A stretch of DNA of 37,802 nucleotides from Nitrosomonas sp. (GTDB lineage Bacteria > Pseudomonadota > Gammaproteobacteria > Burkholderiales > Nitrosomonadaceae): assembly GCA_017879645.1 (NCBI GenBank), contig JAAEXZ010000016.1, positions 1 to 37,802 of the forward strand, written 5' to 3'. Made by a program: the position numbers and the translations under genes. Positions 26,249 through 34,274 of this stretch are shown piece by piece (the stretch's first letter is position 1; each line of letters opens with the position of its first letter). The notes under the pieces are model-generated. The model was not told the DNA's origin and ran no database searches. It saw only the letters and a program-made list of their open reading frames with translations.

Positions 26249-26890
26249 ATGAACAAACACGATTGGCAAGCCATCATTTTCGATTTCGACGGTGTTATCG
26301 TCGAATCGGGAAAAATTAAAACCCAGGCCTTTGCGGAACTGTACCGTCCCTATGGCGACGACATCGTTGCCCAAGTCGTGCAATTTCACACCCAGAATGG
26401 CGGTATGTCGCGCTATCACAAATTTCGCCACTTCCAGGAACATTTTTTACACCAGCCACCACTGACCGAAGCGGAAGAAAAACAACTGGACATCCGTTTT
26501 TCCGAACTGGTCGTCGAAGCGGTGATTGCCGCCGAACCAGTACCCGGCGCGATCGAACTGATCCAGCGCCAATCCGGCAAGATTCCGCTTTTTGTTGCCT
26601 CCGGCACACCGGAATCCGAACTCAAGGTCATTGTCGAGCGCCGCGGGCTGACCCCTTATTTCACTAAGGTACGTGGTGCACCGGCACTGAAAAAAACCAT
26701 CATTGCAGAAATCCTCTCGGCGTACAGCCTGGCTCCCGAATCGGTGCTGATGATCGGCGATGCCATGGCCGATTATGAAGGCGCACAAGCCAACCACACT
26801 GCTTTTCTGGGTCGTGTCTTTCCCGGCGATCTCAATCCTTTCCCCGTCGACGTGAAAATCGTCCCCGACCTGCGCGGATTGCTGATCTGA
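26249..26890 (+). CDS. HAD-superfamily sugar phosphatase-like hydrolase
   Basis: A 213-residue HAD hydrolase with a subclass I cap. Motif I is IIFDFDGVIVES (Asp12 nucleophile, Asp14 acid/base), motif II lies in LFVASGTPESEL, motif III includes the Lys of ALKKTI, and motif IV is VLMIGDAMADYEGA. The nearest relatives are phosphoglycolate- and sugar-phosphate phosphatases. It lies 6 bp after the epimerase gene. In the operon it could remove a phosphate from the aldol product or its precursor before CMP activation, as KdsC does for Kdo-8-P, although KdsC itself lacks a cap. The exact substrate is unknown. Confidence 0.9.
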   Translation: MNKHDWQAIIFDFDGVIVESGKIKTQAFAELYRPYGDDIVAQVVQFHTQNGGMSRYHKFRHFQEHFLHQPPLTEAEEKQLDIRFSELVVEAVIAAEPVPGAIELIQRQSGKIPLFVASGTPESELKVIVERRGLTPYFTKVRGAPALKKTIIAEILSAYSLAPESVLMIGDAMADYEGAQANHTAFLGRVFPGDLNPFPVDVKIVPDLRGLLI

Positions 26891-26903
26891 AACGGAGCCT
26901 GCG

Positions 26904-27584
26904 GTGCGCAGACAGGTTTATCCCGATATCCCATCCCTGAGCAACGGCTTTGTCGAGTTTGCCGCATCGACACTGCGCGATGCACTCACCCGAAAACCTC
27001 AGGCCACCCTGGTCGTTCCAGGAGGCAGTACTCCACGCCACTACCTGCCAGCACTGGCGCAATGCTTACTGCCTTGGGATCGCATTACCGTCACCCTGAG
27101 CGATGAACGCTGGGTCGATACCGATGATGCACAATCGAACGAAAATCTGGCGCGACAGCACCTGCTAGCACACCTCCCGGCCAATACCCCATTCGTCGGC
27201 TTAAAAACCGCGCACGACAATCCGTTCGACGCCATCGAAACCCTGCATCAGCGCCTAGATTCCCTTCCACTACCGATCAGTCTGACCGTGCTGGGTCTGG
27301 GAGAAGACGGTCACATTGCCTCGCTGTTTCCCGGTCTGAACCCACAGTCGTTGCCAGCACATCACTGCATCGCCGTGGCACCTCCACTCGCACCGTCACT
27401 ACGCATGAGTCTCTCATTGAACTTGCTGGCAAGCAGCGACCACATTGCATTGGTCGTTACCGGTAACAACAAACGACGGTTGCTCGATCAACTGGATGAA
27501 AAACCAGATACGAACCTGCCCATTTCCTGGCTGGTAAAACTGGCATCGTCGCGGATAATGGTTTTTGAAACAAGCTCTACCTGA
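26904..27584 (+). CDS. pgl: 6-phosphogluconolactonase
   Basis: A 226-residue DevB-type lactonase. The motifs LVVPGGSTPRHYLPAL, VTLSDERWV, TDDAQSNENLARQHLL and VLGLGEDGHIASLFPG are all family signatures. The enzyme hydrolyses 6-phosphogluconolactone to 6-phosphogluconate in the oxidative pentose phosphate pathway. The start is GTG 26904-26906, with GGAG 6 nt upstream. It is the last gene of the operon, 13 bp after the HAD gene. No zwf or gnd is adjacent, so it is either the housekeeping enzyme carried in an unusual operon or one adapted to a related sugar lactone. I see no strong terminator in the 56 bp that follow. Confidence 0.93.
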   Translation: MRRQVYPDIPSLSNGFVEFAASTLRDALTRKPQATLVVPGGSTPRHYLPALAQCLLPWDRITVTLSDERWVDTDDAQSNENLARQHLLAHLPANTPFVGLKTAHDNPFDAIETLHQRLDSLPLPISLTVLGLGEDGHIASLFPGLNPQSLPAHHCIAVAPPLAPSLRMSLSLNLLASSDHIALVVTGNNKRRLLDQLDEKPDTNLPISWLVKLASSRIMVFETSST

Positions 27585-27640
27585 GATCTGCCAGATACAT
27601 TTTTGCAGCAAGGATGCATACGATCTAATTTGCCTGAACA

Positions 27641-28115
27641 TTACTGGGCACAATTTATCCTTGCACTTTGCACATTAAATACAATTGGCTTATCCGTCTT
27701 CCGGATCAGAAAAGCAGTCATGGGATAATCAATCACGGTAATCGCGGAGCAGTGATCGCCTGGTGAAGCATCCAGCACATAGATGGAAATGCCATCATCG
27801 AACTCATATATTCCTGTTACCTGCAAGCTGTTACCTCCCTGCCCCCCTGACACCGATTCCTCCCACGATTAATTGAAAAACTTCAAAATCGATTTCGGAC
27901 AAGGTATTACTCTCACCTTGCAAACCAGTGGTTAATTCATCATAAAATGCTTGCCACTCTGCACGCGTTTTGATGATATTGACCCAAGGCTCCTCTTTTT
28001 CCAGTTGGTTAGGAATTTCAAAACGATGTGCGAATAAATGTCTCTGGCCAGAGCATGATGGCACCCCAGTCACATGAGCAGCCCGATCAGCAAAATCTTC
28101 CTGAAATATCGACAT
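27641..28115 (-). pseudogene. Frameshifted PrcB-like gene (single-base change in a run of six G)
   Basis: Two overlapping minus-strand frames appear to be halves of one gene. The first (27831-28115) starts at an ATG with AGGGAG 7 nt upstream and encodes KTRAEWQAFYDEL, SEIDFEVFQLIVGGIGV, then stops. The second supplies GGNSLQVTGIYEFDDG, DASPGDHCSAITVIDYP and TAFLIRKTDKPIVFNV. Removing one G from the six-G run (C at 27842-27847 on the plus strand) fuses them into one 157-residue protein. It resembles the PrcB C-terminal domain (xEWxxFW, VDFxxxxV, GGYxVxI, xPGxxCxxTxxxxxP). No signal peptide is visible. It could be a pseudogene, a phase-variable gene or a sequencing error. Confidence 0.65.
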
Positions 28116-28213
28116 TACTCAGTCTCCCTGGTCGAATCATAACGGCGCATCATCAACGCTTATCACCCGATTGGCACATCCCATTTTTCTCAGAAAACCC
28201 GACTAGATTACGA

Positions 28214-28636
28214 TCACTCCTCCGGCACTACCCTTGGTTTCCGGTTGTGATCGATCGCCACATAGGTCAGCACCGCTTCGGTTACCTTGATACAAATTTC
28301 CTCCTCACCTTCGCGTACACCTCTTTGCGCATAGACAGCCACGCCAACTGTGATGGAAGTGCGTCCGACCTTGATGATACTGGCATAAAGACTGACCAGA
28401 TCGCCGACAAACACGGGATGCTTGAACACAAATGAATTGACGGCCACCGTGGCAATGCGCCCACGTGCCCGGCGAATTGCCGGAATGCTGCCAGCCATGT
28501 CGACTTGCGACATGATCCAGCCACCGAAGATATCGCCGGCGTAATTGGTATCTGCCGGCATGGGCACCGTGCGCAGCACCGGCTGACCTTCGGGCAATGG
28601 CACATGTAGTTTGGGATCGTACGGTATGTTGGGCAT
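28214..28636 (-). CDS. Acyl-CoA thioesterase, hotdog fold (YciA type)
   Basis: A 140-residue hotdog thioesterase. It contains MPADTNYAGDIFGGWIMSQVDMAGS (the YciA/Acot signature, with Asn and Asp at the active site), ATVAVNSFVFKHPVFVGDLVSLYA and VGVAVYAQRG. Such enzymes hydrolyse short- to long-chain acyl-CoA and set free CoA. I use the ATG at 28634-28636 (MPNIPYDPKL), with GGAG 10 nt upstream, because the 46 residues encoded further upstream are basic and Cys-rich and unlike the family. It is divergent from the DUF455 gene. Confidence 0.92.
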   Translation of the reverse strand: MPNIPYDPKLHVPLPEGQPVLRTVPMPADTNYAGDIFGGWIMSQVDMAGSIPAIRRARGRIATVAVNSFVFKHPVFVGDLVSLYASIIKVGRTSITVGVAVYAQRGVREGEEEICIKVTEAVLTYVAIDHNRKPRVVPEE

Positions 28637-28812
28637 AATAGTTGTTCTCCAGGTAGGAAGGAAATGTCTTTTCGATCGAGCCGTTGCAAGGATACATCGG
28701 TCATCGATCTTGAACCAGCGTTTCCGTCCTTTCTCCCTATTTCTTCTGCAATGTTGGCATTTCAGCCAGAACACGCGAGAATGGCTGCCTTTTCACTTGA
28801 TTCTGTCGCGAT

Positions 28813-29697
28813 ATGCCCACCCTGTTCGATGCCGCCGCCCACTGTTTGACAGCAAGCACCATCGATGCCAAGCTCGTCCTGACACAGCAAACCGCACAGG
28901 CGTGGCACAATGGCACATTATCGCTGGTAGCAACCGATGCCGTATCTCCGATCAGCGCACCCGGCCGTCCAGCCCGACCCATTCTGGTTGCGCCCGAAGC
29001 CGTACCGAGACGCAGCCTGAGAACCAAGGTGGGCTGGATCGCCCTGATTCATGCCATCACGCACATCGAATTCAATGCCATCAACCTGGCCTGGGATGCG
29101 GTATACCGTTTCCGCAATCTGCCCGAATCCTATTACAGCGACTGGATTCGGGTGGCTACCGAAGAAGCCTATCATTTTCACCTGCTGCGCCAGCGATTGC
29201 AGGATTTGGGCAGCGATTACGGCAACTTGCCCGCACATGACGGGCTCTGGGAAATGGCGATACGCACGGCTGCCGATCCGCTGTTGCGCATGGCGCTGGT
29301 GCCGCGCGTGCTGGAAGCCCGAGGGCTGGATGTCACCCCCGGCATCATCCGGAAGTTACAGCAGGCCGGTGATCACCAGACTGCGGCGATACTGGAAATC
29401 ATATTGCACGATGAAATTGGTCACGTAGCCATCGGATCGCGCTGGTTTCACCACCTCTGTACACAGCGCGGGCTCGATGCGGAACTGACATTTCGCAATC
29501 TGGTCCGGCGATACATCACCGGACAGATCAGCGGCCCACTGCATCGTGCAGCAAGACAACAAGCGGGATTCAGTCCGGCTGAACTGGACGAACTGGAACG
29601 ATTGGGTACCCAGAAAAGCGCCGTGCCACCTGCGACATCCCCTTGCCCGGTGCAAGATGAATCGTTGCAGTCCTACACGCGGCGTTCGAAACGATAA
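28813..29697 (+). CDS. DUF455 family ferritin-like protein
   Basis: A 294-residue protein of the DUF455 family, part of the ferritin-like superfamily. Candidate diiron or metal ligands are visible: Glu and His in HAITHIEFNAINLAWD, EEAYHFHLL, and the late Glu/His pair in LHDEIGHVAIGSRWF. The N-terminal third includes the conserved PGRPARPILV segment. The function is unknown; the fold suggests an oxidase, hydroxylase or iron-handling role. The last 25 bp overlap tail-to-tail with metW on the opposite strand. The polar 40-residue C-terminal tail encoded there is not part of the core domain. Confidence 0.9.
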   Translation: MPTLFDAAAHCLTASTIDAKLVLTQQTAQAWHNGTLSLVATDAVSPISAPGRPARPILVAPEAVPRRSLRTKVGWIALIHAITHIEFNAINLAWDAVYRFRNLPESYYSDWIRVATEEAYHFHLLRQRLQDLGSDYGNLPAHDGLWEMAIRTAADPLLRMALVPRVLEARGLDVTPGIIRKLQQAGDHQTAAILEIILHDEIGHVAIGSRWFHHLCTQRGLDAELTFRNLVRRYITGQISGPLHRAARQQAGFSPAELDELERLGTQKSAVPPATSPCPVQDESLQSYTRRSKR

Positions 29698-30284
29698 AAA
29701 GCCAGTTTACCCCGCAGATTGGGGAGAAAGGACACCGGATGGTCATTGCTCATGACACGGCGCTCGAGAATGCGCGCATTGCATTGCTGGCACAATGCCT
29801 CAAAATCCCCCAGCGTGCACAAGTGGATATTCGGTGTGTCATACCAGTGATAGGGTAACTCTTCGGAAACCGGCATGTGCCCGCAGATCACCTGCATACG
29901 GTTTTTCCAGTGACCAAAATTGGGAAAGGATACGATGCCCTCCTTGCCAACTCGCAGCATTTCCTCGATGATCCCTTCGGTATGCCGCATGGCCTGCAGG
30001 GTTTGCGACAGGATCACGTAATCGAACGAATCCGACTCGAAACTGGATAATCCGGCTTCCAGATCATTGTGAATGACATTGATGCCATTCCGGAAACAGC
30101 GCAGCAGATTGTCATCATCGATTTCCACGCCATAACCAAAAATATTGCGGGTATCGCGCAAATAGCGCAGCAATGAACCATCGCCGCACCCCAGATCGAG
30201 AATCTTCGCACCAGGCTTGATCCATTGGGCGATAGCCGCAAAGTCCGGACGTAACACGCTGACAGGAGGTGTAATGGTGTTCAT
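29673..30284 (-). CDS. metW: Methionine biosynthesis protein MetW
   Basis: A 203-residue Rossmann-fold protein of the methyltransferase superfamily. The motif I is ILDLGCGDGSLLRYLRD, followed by GVEIDDDN, DYVILSQTLQAMRH and VSFPNFGHWKNRM, LPYHWYDTPNIHLCT, which are strongly typical of MetW. MetW acts with MetX in methionine synthesis and has been proposed to support or regulate homoserine acylation. The ATG at 30282-30284 (MNTITPP) has AGGGA 8 nt upstream; a TTG at 30308 would overlap the metX stop. It follows metX by about 20 bp, so they form an operon. Confidence 0.95.
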   Translation of the reverse strand: MNTITPPVSVLRPDFAAIAQWIKPGAKILDLGCGDGSLLRYLRDTRNIFGYGVEIDDDNLLRCFRNGINVIHNDLEAGLSSFESDSFDYVILSQTLQAMRHTEGIIEEMLRVGKEGIVSFPNFGHWKNRMQVICGHMPVSEELPYHWYDTPNIHLCTLGDFEALCQQCNARILERRVMSNDHPVSFLPNLRGKLAFYRFERRV

Positions 30285-30304
30285 GGGGCAATCCCTATCG
30301 TCGT

Positions 30305-31432
30305 TCAAGTGGCAATATTGCTCATGTAAGCATGCACCAGTTCATGATAGCCCGATGCCTCCATGAGGAATGAATCATGACCGAAACTGGACGTGATTTC
30401 GGCATAGCTGACGTTCAACGCGTTATCCAGCAGCGCCTTGACGATTTCGCGTGAACGCTCGGGCGAAAAACGCCAATCCGAGGTAAACGAGATAATCAGA
30501 AAATTGGCTTTGGCAGTCCGGAATGCCGCGCTCAGATCGCCATCGTAAGCACGCGCCGGATCGAAATAATCGAGTGCCTTGGTCATCAGCAGATAGCTGT
30601 TGGCGTCGAACAGATCGGCAAACTTGTCACCTTGATAGCGCAGGTACGACTCGATTTCAAACTCGACGTCAAAACCGAAAGTCAGCTCGCCCTTGCGCAA
30701 GCTACGGCCAAATTTGGCTGCCATCGAATCATCGGACAAATAGGTGATATGCCCCAGCATGCGTGCCAGCCTCAGGCCGCGCCGCGGTAACGTATCGTAA
30801 GCGTAATAATTGCCGCCATAAAACTCCTGATCGGTCAGGATAGCCTGGCGTGCGACATCATTGAATGCAATATTTTGCGCGGTCAGTTTCGGTGCGGCTG
30901 CAACGACCAGAGCGTGACGCACTTGTTCCGGATAATCCAGCGTCCACTGCATGGCCTGCATGCCCCCCAGACTGCCTCCTACTACCGCAGCAAACTGTTC
31001 GATGCCGAGATGCTCGGCAAGCTGCGCCTGCGCTTCTACCCAGTCTTCGACAGTCACCACTGGAAAGGTCGCACCATAATGCTTGCCGGTACGCGGATCG
31101 ATACTGGCCGGACCGGTGGAACCATGGCAGCCGCCCAGATTGTTGACACCGATGACAAAAAAGCGCTCGGTATCGATCGGTTTTCCCGGACCCACTATAT
31201 TGTCCCACCAGCCGATACTTTTCGGATTATCCGCATACACGCCCGCGACATGGTGATTACCCGAGAGCGCATGGCAGATCAACACGGCATTGGAGCGGGC
31301 GGCATTCAACTGGCCATAGGTTTCATAAACCAAATGATAGCTGTCGAGTACAAACCCACTTTTAAGCTGTAACGGCTTGTCGATTTGCACGTACTGCGGG
31401 GTTACCACCCCCACTGATTTAGGATCATGCAT
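30305..31432 (-). CDS. metX: Homoserine O-acyltransferase MetX
   Basis: A 375-residue alpha/beta hydrolase that acylates homoserine, the first dedicated step of methionine synthesis. The nucleophile is Ser154 in [12 protein letters not shown]; the Asp lies in [10 protein letters not shown] and the His in SFGHDSFL. Other landmarks are [12 protein letters not shown] and [19 protein letters not shown]. MetX enzymes use acetyl-CoA or succinyl-CoA; many betaproteobacterial and gammaproteobacterial members with an adjacent metW use succinyl-CoA. I do not assign the donor from sequence alone. No ribosome site is clear at the ATG. A possible promoter is noted upstream. Confidence 0.95.
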   Translation of the reverse strand: MHDPKSVGVVTPQYVQIDKPLQLKSGFVLDSYHLVYETYGQLNAARSNAVLICHALSGNHHVAGVYADNPKSIGWWDNIVGPGKPIDTERFFVIGVNNLGGCHGSTGPASIDPRTGKHYGATFPVVTVEDWVEAQAQLAEHLGIEQFAAVVGGSLGGMQAMQWTLDYPEQVRHALVVAAAPKLTAQNIAFNDVARQAILTDQEFYGGNYYAYDTLPRRGLRLARMLGHITYLSDDSMAAKFGRSLRKGELTFGFDVEFEIESYLRYQGDKFADLFDANSYLLMTKALDYFDPARAYDGDLSAAFRTAKANFLIISFTSDWRFSPERSREIVKALLDNALNVSYAEITSSFGHDSFLMEASGYHELVHAYMSNIAT

Positions 31433-31479
31433 TATGTACTGGAAACATCCTGATGAAACAACCGGGAATATCGTTCTGC

Positions 31480-31485
31480 ATTATA
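31480..31485 (-). promoter_or_regulatory. Possible -10 element of the metXW promoter
   Basis: A perfect TATAAT on the minus strand lies 47 bp upstream of the metX ATG. No hexamer resembling TTGACA is found at 16-18 bp from it. The 200-bp gap between ptsI and metX holds no evident riboswitch or hairpin that I can support. Confidence 0.35.
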
Positions 31486-31632
31486 TCGCCAAAAAGCCGG
31501 TGAACTCTAGGAGAACACCAAAAAACCACTGTACCTGCTTACAATCACGCTACGTTGAAATCAGACCCAGACTGCATATTACCTCCCAATTCTGTCCACC
31601 CAGCATCGCACGCTGACCTTCCCAAAACCACG

Positions 31633-33360
31633 TTAATCATTCAATCTGGCCAGCAACGCCGCCAGCTTTTCCGGTTGATCGGTTTTGATGATCTTTTGCA
31701 CGAGAGGGAGAATATCGGGTAAATGGCTTTTCAGGACCTGGTTCTTGACGGTCAGCAATTGCGCCGGATACATGGAAAACTGCTGTAAACCAAAGCCCAG
31801 CAGCAGTCGTGTAAACTGCATGTCTCCCGCCATCTCGCCGCAAATCGATACCGGCACCTGCGCGCGATTGGCACTCTGGATGATGTGCGATACCAGCCAC
31901 AGTATGGCTGGATGCAGCGGATCGTACAGATGCGCCACCGTATCATCGATACGGTCGACTGCCAGCGTGTATTGAATCAGATCATTGGTACCGATCGACA
32001 GGAAATCCAGCTTGCGCATGAAAATATCCAGACTCAGCGCGGCGGCGGGAATCTCGATCATGCCTCCGACCTTGATGTGTTCATCGAAATGTAACTTGTC
32101 ATCGCGCAGCGTCTGTTTGGCATACTCGATCAGGTGCAAGGTCTGGTCGATTTCCGCGACATTGGACAGCATCGGCACCAGAATACGCACATCGCCGAAC
32201 TTGGAAGCCCGCAATATGGCACGTAACTGAGCATGGAACATCTTGGGTTCCGCCAAACTCAGGCGGATCGCCCGCAATCCGAGTGCCGGATTGGCTGCCA
32301 CTTGCGTGGAACCACGTATATTTTTGTCGGCTCCCAGATCGAAAGTACGTATGACCACCGGCTGCTTGTGCATCTTCACCGCAACGATGCGATAGGCCTC
32401 GAACTGTTCTTCCTCGTCCGGCAGATCATCGCGGTTCATGAACAGGAATTCGCTGCGGAACAACCCGATTCCTGTGGCGCCACTGTGCTTGACCTGCTCG
32501 ATATCCTCCGGCAATTCGATGTTGGCATATAAATCCACCGGCGTGCCATCCAGCGTTACGGCAGTAACACTCCTGAGACGCTGCAGTTTCTTTTTTTCCA
32601 GTTCCAGTTGACCCTGCCGCAAGCGATACTCATCCAGCACATACTTGTCCGGATTGACGATGATGATACCTTGGGTACCATCGACAATCAGGCAATCATC
32701 CTCGAGAATGAGCTGATGCGCATGATGCAGCGCCACGATCGACGGAATATTGAGACTGCGCGCCACAATGGCGGTATGCGAAGTCTGGCTACCCAGATCG
32801 GTCAGAAAGGCCACGAACTGATGCTGCTTGTATTGCATTACGTCGGCAGGGCTCAGATCGTGCGCCACCAGAATGCTGTCGCCCGTATGCTTGGAAGCAA
32901 TCGGCAGATAACCGGGATGCCCCATCATGGCTTTCAGCACCCGCTCCACGACCTGCATGACATCCGCTTTGCGTTCCCGCAGGTAAGCATCCTCGATTTC
33001 CTCGAATTGCGCCAGCAAAACCTGCGCCTGTTGTGTCAGCGCCCATTCCGCATTGCAATTCGTCTGGGTAATCATGCTGCTGGCCGCTTCGGACAGCATC
33101 GGATCATCCAGGATCATCAGATGCAGATCGAGAAAGGCACTGAATTCAGCACGCGCATGTCCATCTGCAACGGATTTCTGCAGTGATTCGAATTCCTTGC
33201 GCACTACGGCAAAAGCCATTTCCAGACGCGCAATCTCGCGTTTGATCTGGTTCTTGGGTACCAGGTAATGAATGACTTCGAGTGCAGCTGGCGCTGCCAG
33301 ATGGGCATGCCCGATAGCAATGCCGCCCGATACCCCGATACCTTGCAGGATGAAACTCAT
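31633..33360 (-). CDS. ptsI: Phosphoenolpyruvate-protein phosphotransferase (Enzyme I)
   Basis: A 575-residue Enzyme I that takes phosphate from PEP and passes it to HPr. The N-terminal domain has the phospho-His motif GSQTSHTAIVARSLNIPSIVA. The C-terminal PEP-binding barrel shows GIGLFRSEFLFMNRDDLPDEEEQFEAY, RTFDLGADK, NPALGLRAIRL, FLSIGTNDLIQYTLAVDR and the catalytic Cys in SICGEMAGD. All key residues appear present. The start overlaps the ptsH stop by 4 bp. In this context it belongs to a phosphorelay without a sugar permease. Confidence 0.97.
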   Translation of the reverse strand: MSFILQGIGVSGGIAIGHAHLAAPAALEVIHYLVPKNQIKREIARLEMAFAVVRKEFESLQKSVADGHARAEFSAFLDLHLMILDDPMLSEAASSMITQTNCNAEWALTQQAQVLLAQFEEIEDAYLRERKADVMQVVERVLKAMMGHPGYLPIASKHTGDSILVAHDLSPADVMQYKQHQFVAFLTDLGSQTSHTAIVARSLNIPSIVALHHAHQLILEDDCLIVDGTQGIIIVNPDKYVLDEYRLRQGQLELEKKKLQRLRSVTAVTLDGTPVDLYANIELPEDIEQVKHSGATGIGLFRSEFLFMNRDDLPDEEEQFEAYRIVAVKMHKQPVVIRTFDLGADKNIRGSTQVAANPALGLRAIRLSLAEPKMFHAQLRAILRASKFGDVRILVPMLSNVAEIDQTLHLIEYAKQTLRDDKLHFDEHIKVGGMIEIPAAALSLDIFMRKLDFLSIGTNDLIQYTLAVDRIDDTVAHLYDPLHPAILWLVSHIIQSANRAQVPVSICGEMAGDMQFTRLLLGFGLQQFSMYPAQLLTVKNQVLKSHLPDILPLVQKIIKTDQPEKLAALLARLND

Positions 33361-33626
33361 TCGCCCTCGCCAAAATAGTCTTGTACCAGCGCCACCAATG
33401 CTTCCATGGCATGCTCTTCATCTTCGCCACTGGTTTCCAGTTCCACTTTTGAACCCTTGTTGGCAGCCAGCGTCATCACCCCCATGATGCTCTTTGCATT
33501 AACACGGCGACCATTTCGTGTCGCCCACACCTCACATTTAAACTGACTTGCCAGTTTGGTCAACTTGGCCGACGCCCGCGCATGCAACCCGAGCTTGTTA
33601 ACGATCTCCACTTCTCTAGTCTGCAT
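33357..33626 (-). CDS. ptsH: Phosphocarrier protein HPr
   Basis: An 89-residue HPr starting MQTREVEIVNKLGLHARASAKL, with the phosphorylatable His15 in the KLGLHARAS motif. The second regulatory site, NAKSIMGVMTLAA, contains the Ser46 equivalent that HPr kinase phosphorylates in organisms that have it. I use the ATG at 33624-33626; an upstream in-frame extension to 33671 lies inside the EIIA gene and is not HPr-like. It overlaps the EIIA gene by 11 bp and ptsI by 4 bp, so translation is coupled. Confidence 0.96.
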   Translation of the reverse strand: MQTREVEIVNKLGLHARASAKLTKLASQFKCEVWATRNGRRVNAKSIMGVMTLAANKGSKVELETSGEDEEHAMEALVALVQDYFGEGE

Positions 33627-34020
33627 GGCGACCTTCCGCTTCGACTTGCATGACACCGCACTGCCCGCCACTCAATCCCTTTTCGATGACCGTCGCCAAC
33701 GATTCGTTGCGATAAGTCAATGCTCGCACCAGCATCGGCAGATTGACCCCGGCAATGCACTCCACCTTGCCGGGCTGCACCAGGCGACTGGCGATATTGC
33801 ACGGCGTTGCACCAAACATATCGCTCAGTACCAGCACACCATCACCACTGTCCAATTGTTGAATCACCTCGCGCGCACGCGTCAGCACCGCTTCCGGATC
33901 ATCCCGCGCAAAAATGCTCAAATGCTTCAACTGCGGCGGCTGCATGCCCACCACATGACATGCACAGCGGATCAGGTGTTCACCCAGATCCTCATGCGTC
34001 AGCACTAATATTCCGATCAT
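33616..34020 (-). CDS. PTS EIIA component, mannose/fructose-family (ManX-like)
   Basis: A 134-residue domain of the mannose-type EIIA family. The N-terminus MIGILVLTHEDLGEHLI carries the predicted phospho-His9, and VLVLSDMFGATPCNIASRL and GVNLPMLVRALTYR are typical of the family. Normally this domain passes phosphate to an EIIB, but no EIIB, IIC or IID gene follows. In many betaproteobacteria a lone EIIA-HPr-EI set with HPr kinase acts as a regulatory phosphorelay. hprK is not in the window. It is the first gene of the PTS operon. Confidence 0.9.
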   Translation of the reverse strand: MIGILVLTHEDLGEHLIRCACHVVGMQPPQLKHLSIFARDDPEAVLTRAREVIQQLDSGDGVLVLSDMFGATPCNIASRLVQPGKVECIAGVNLPMLVRALTYRNESLATVIEKGLSGGQCGVMQVEAEGRHAD

Positions 34021-34274
34021 CTTTCAAGCCTGTTTTTCATTGAGAATTGTCATTTAAGGATTCTAGCATTGGCATCGCCTAAAATCCTTGGTTTGTTGCC
34101 CGACGACCCTGCAAATCCGCCTCAGACCAAACTCGAATCATGTCGAAATTCTGCCAATGATCCGAGAATTTTTTTGAATCAATCCCATCCATCCCAGTCA
34201 AATGATGTGTGGGTTTCATCGGAATACACTATCGATTGGCGATGCCTTCCCGCAACCAGAAAATAGGGTGCGAC

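Noticed and set aside
31433-31632. SAM-type riboswitch upstream of metX
   Set aside because: I found no conserved riboswitch core or paired stems that I could support by eye.
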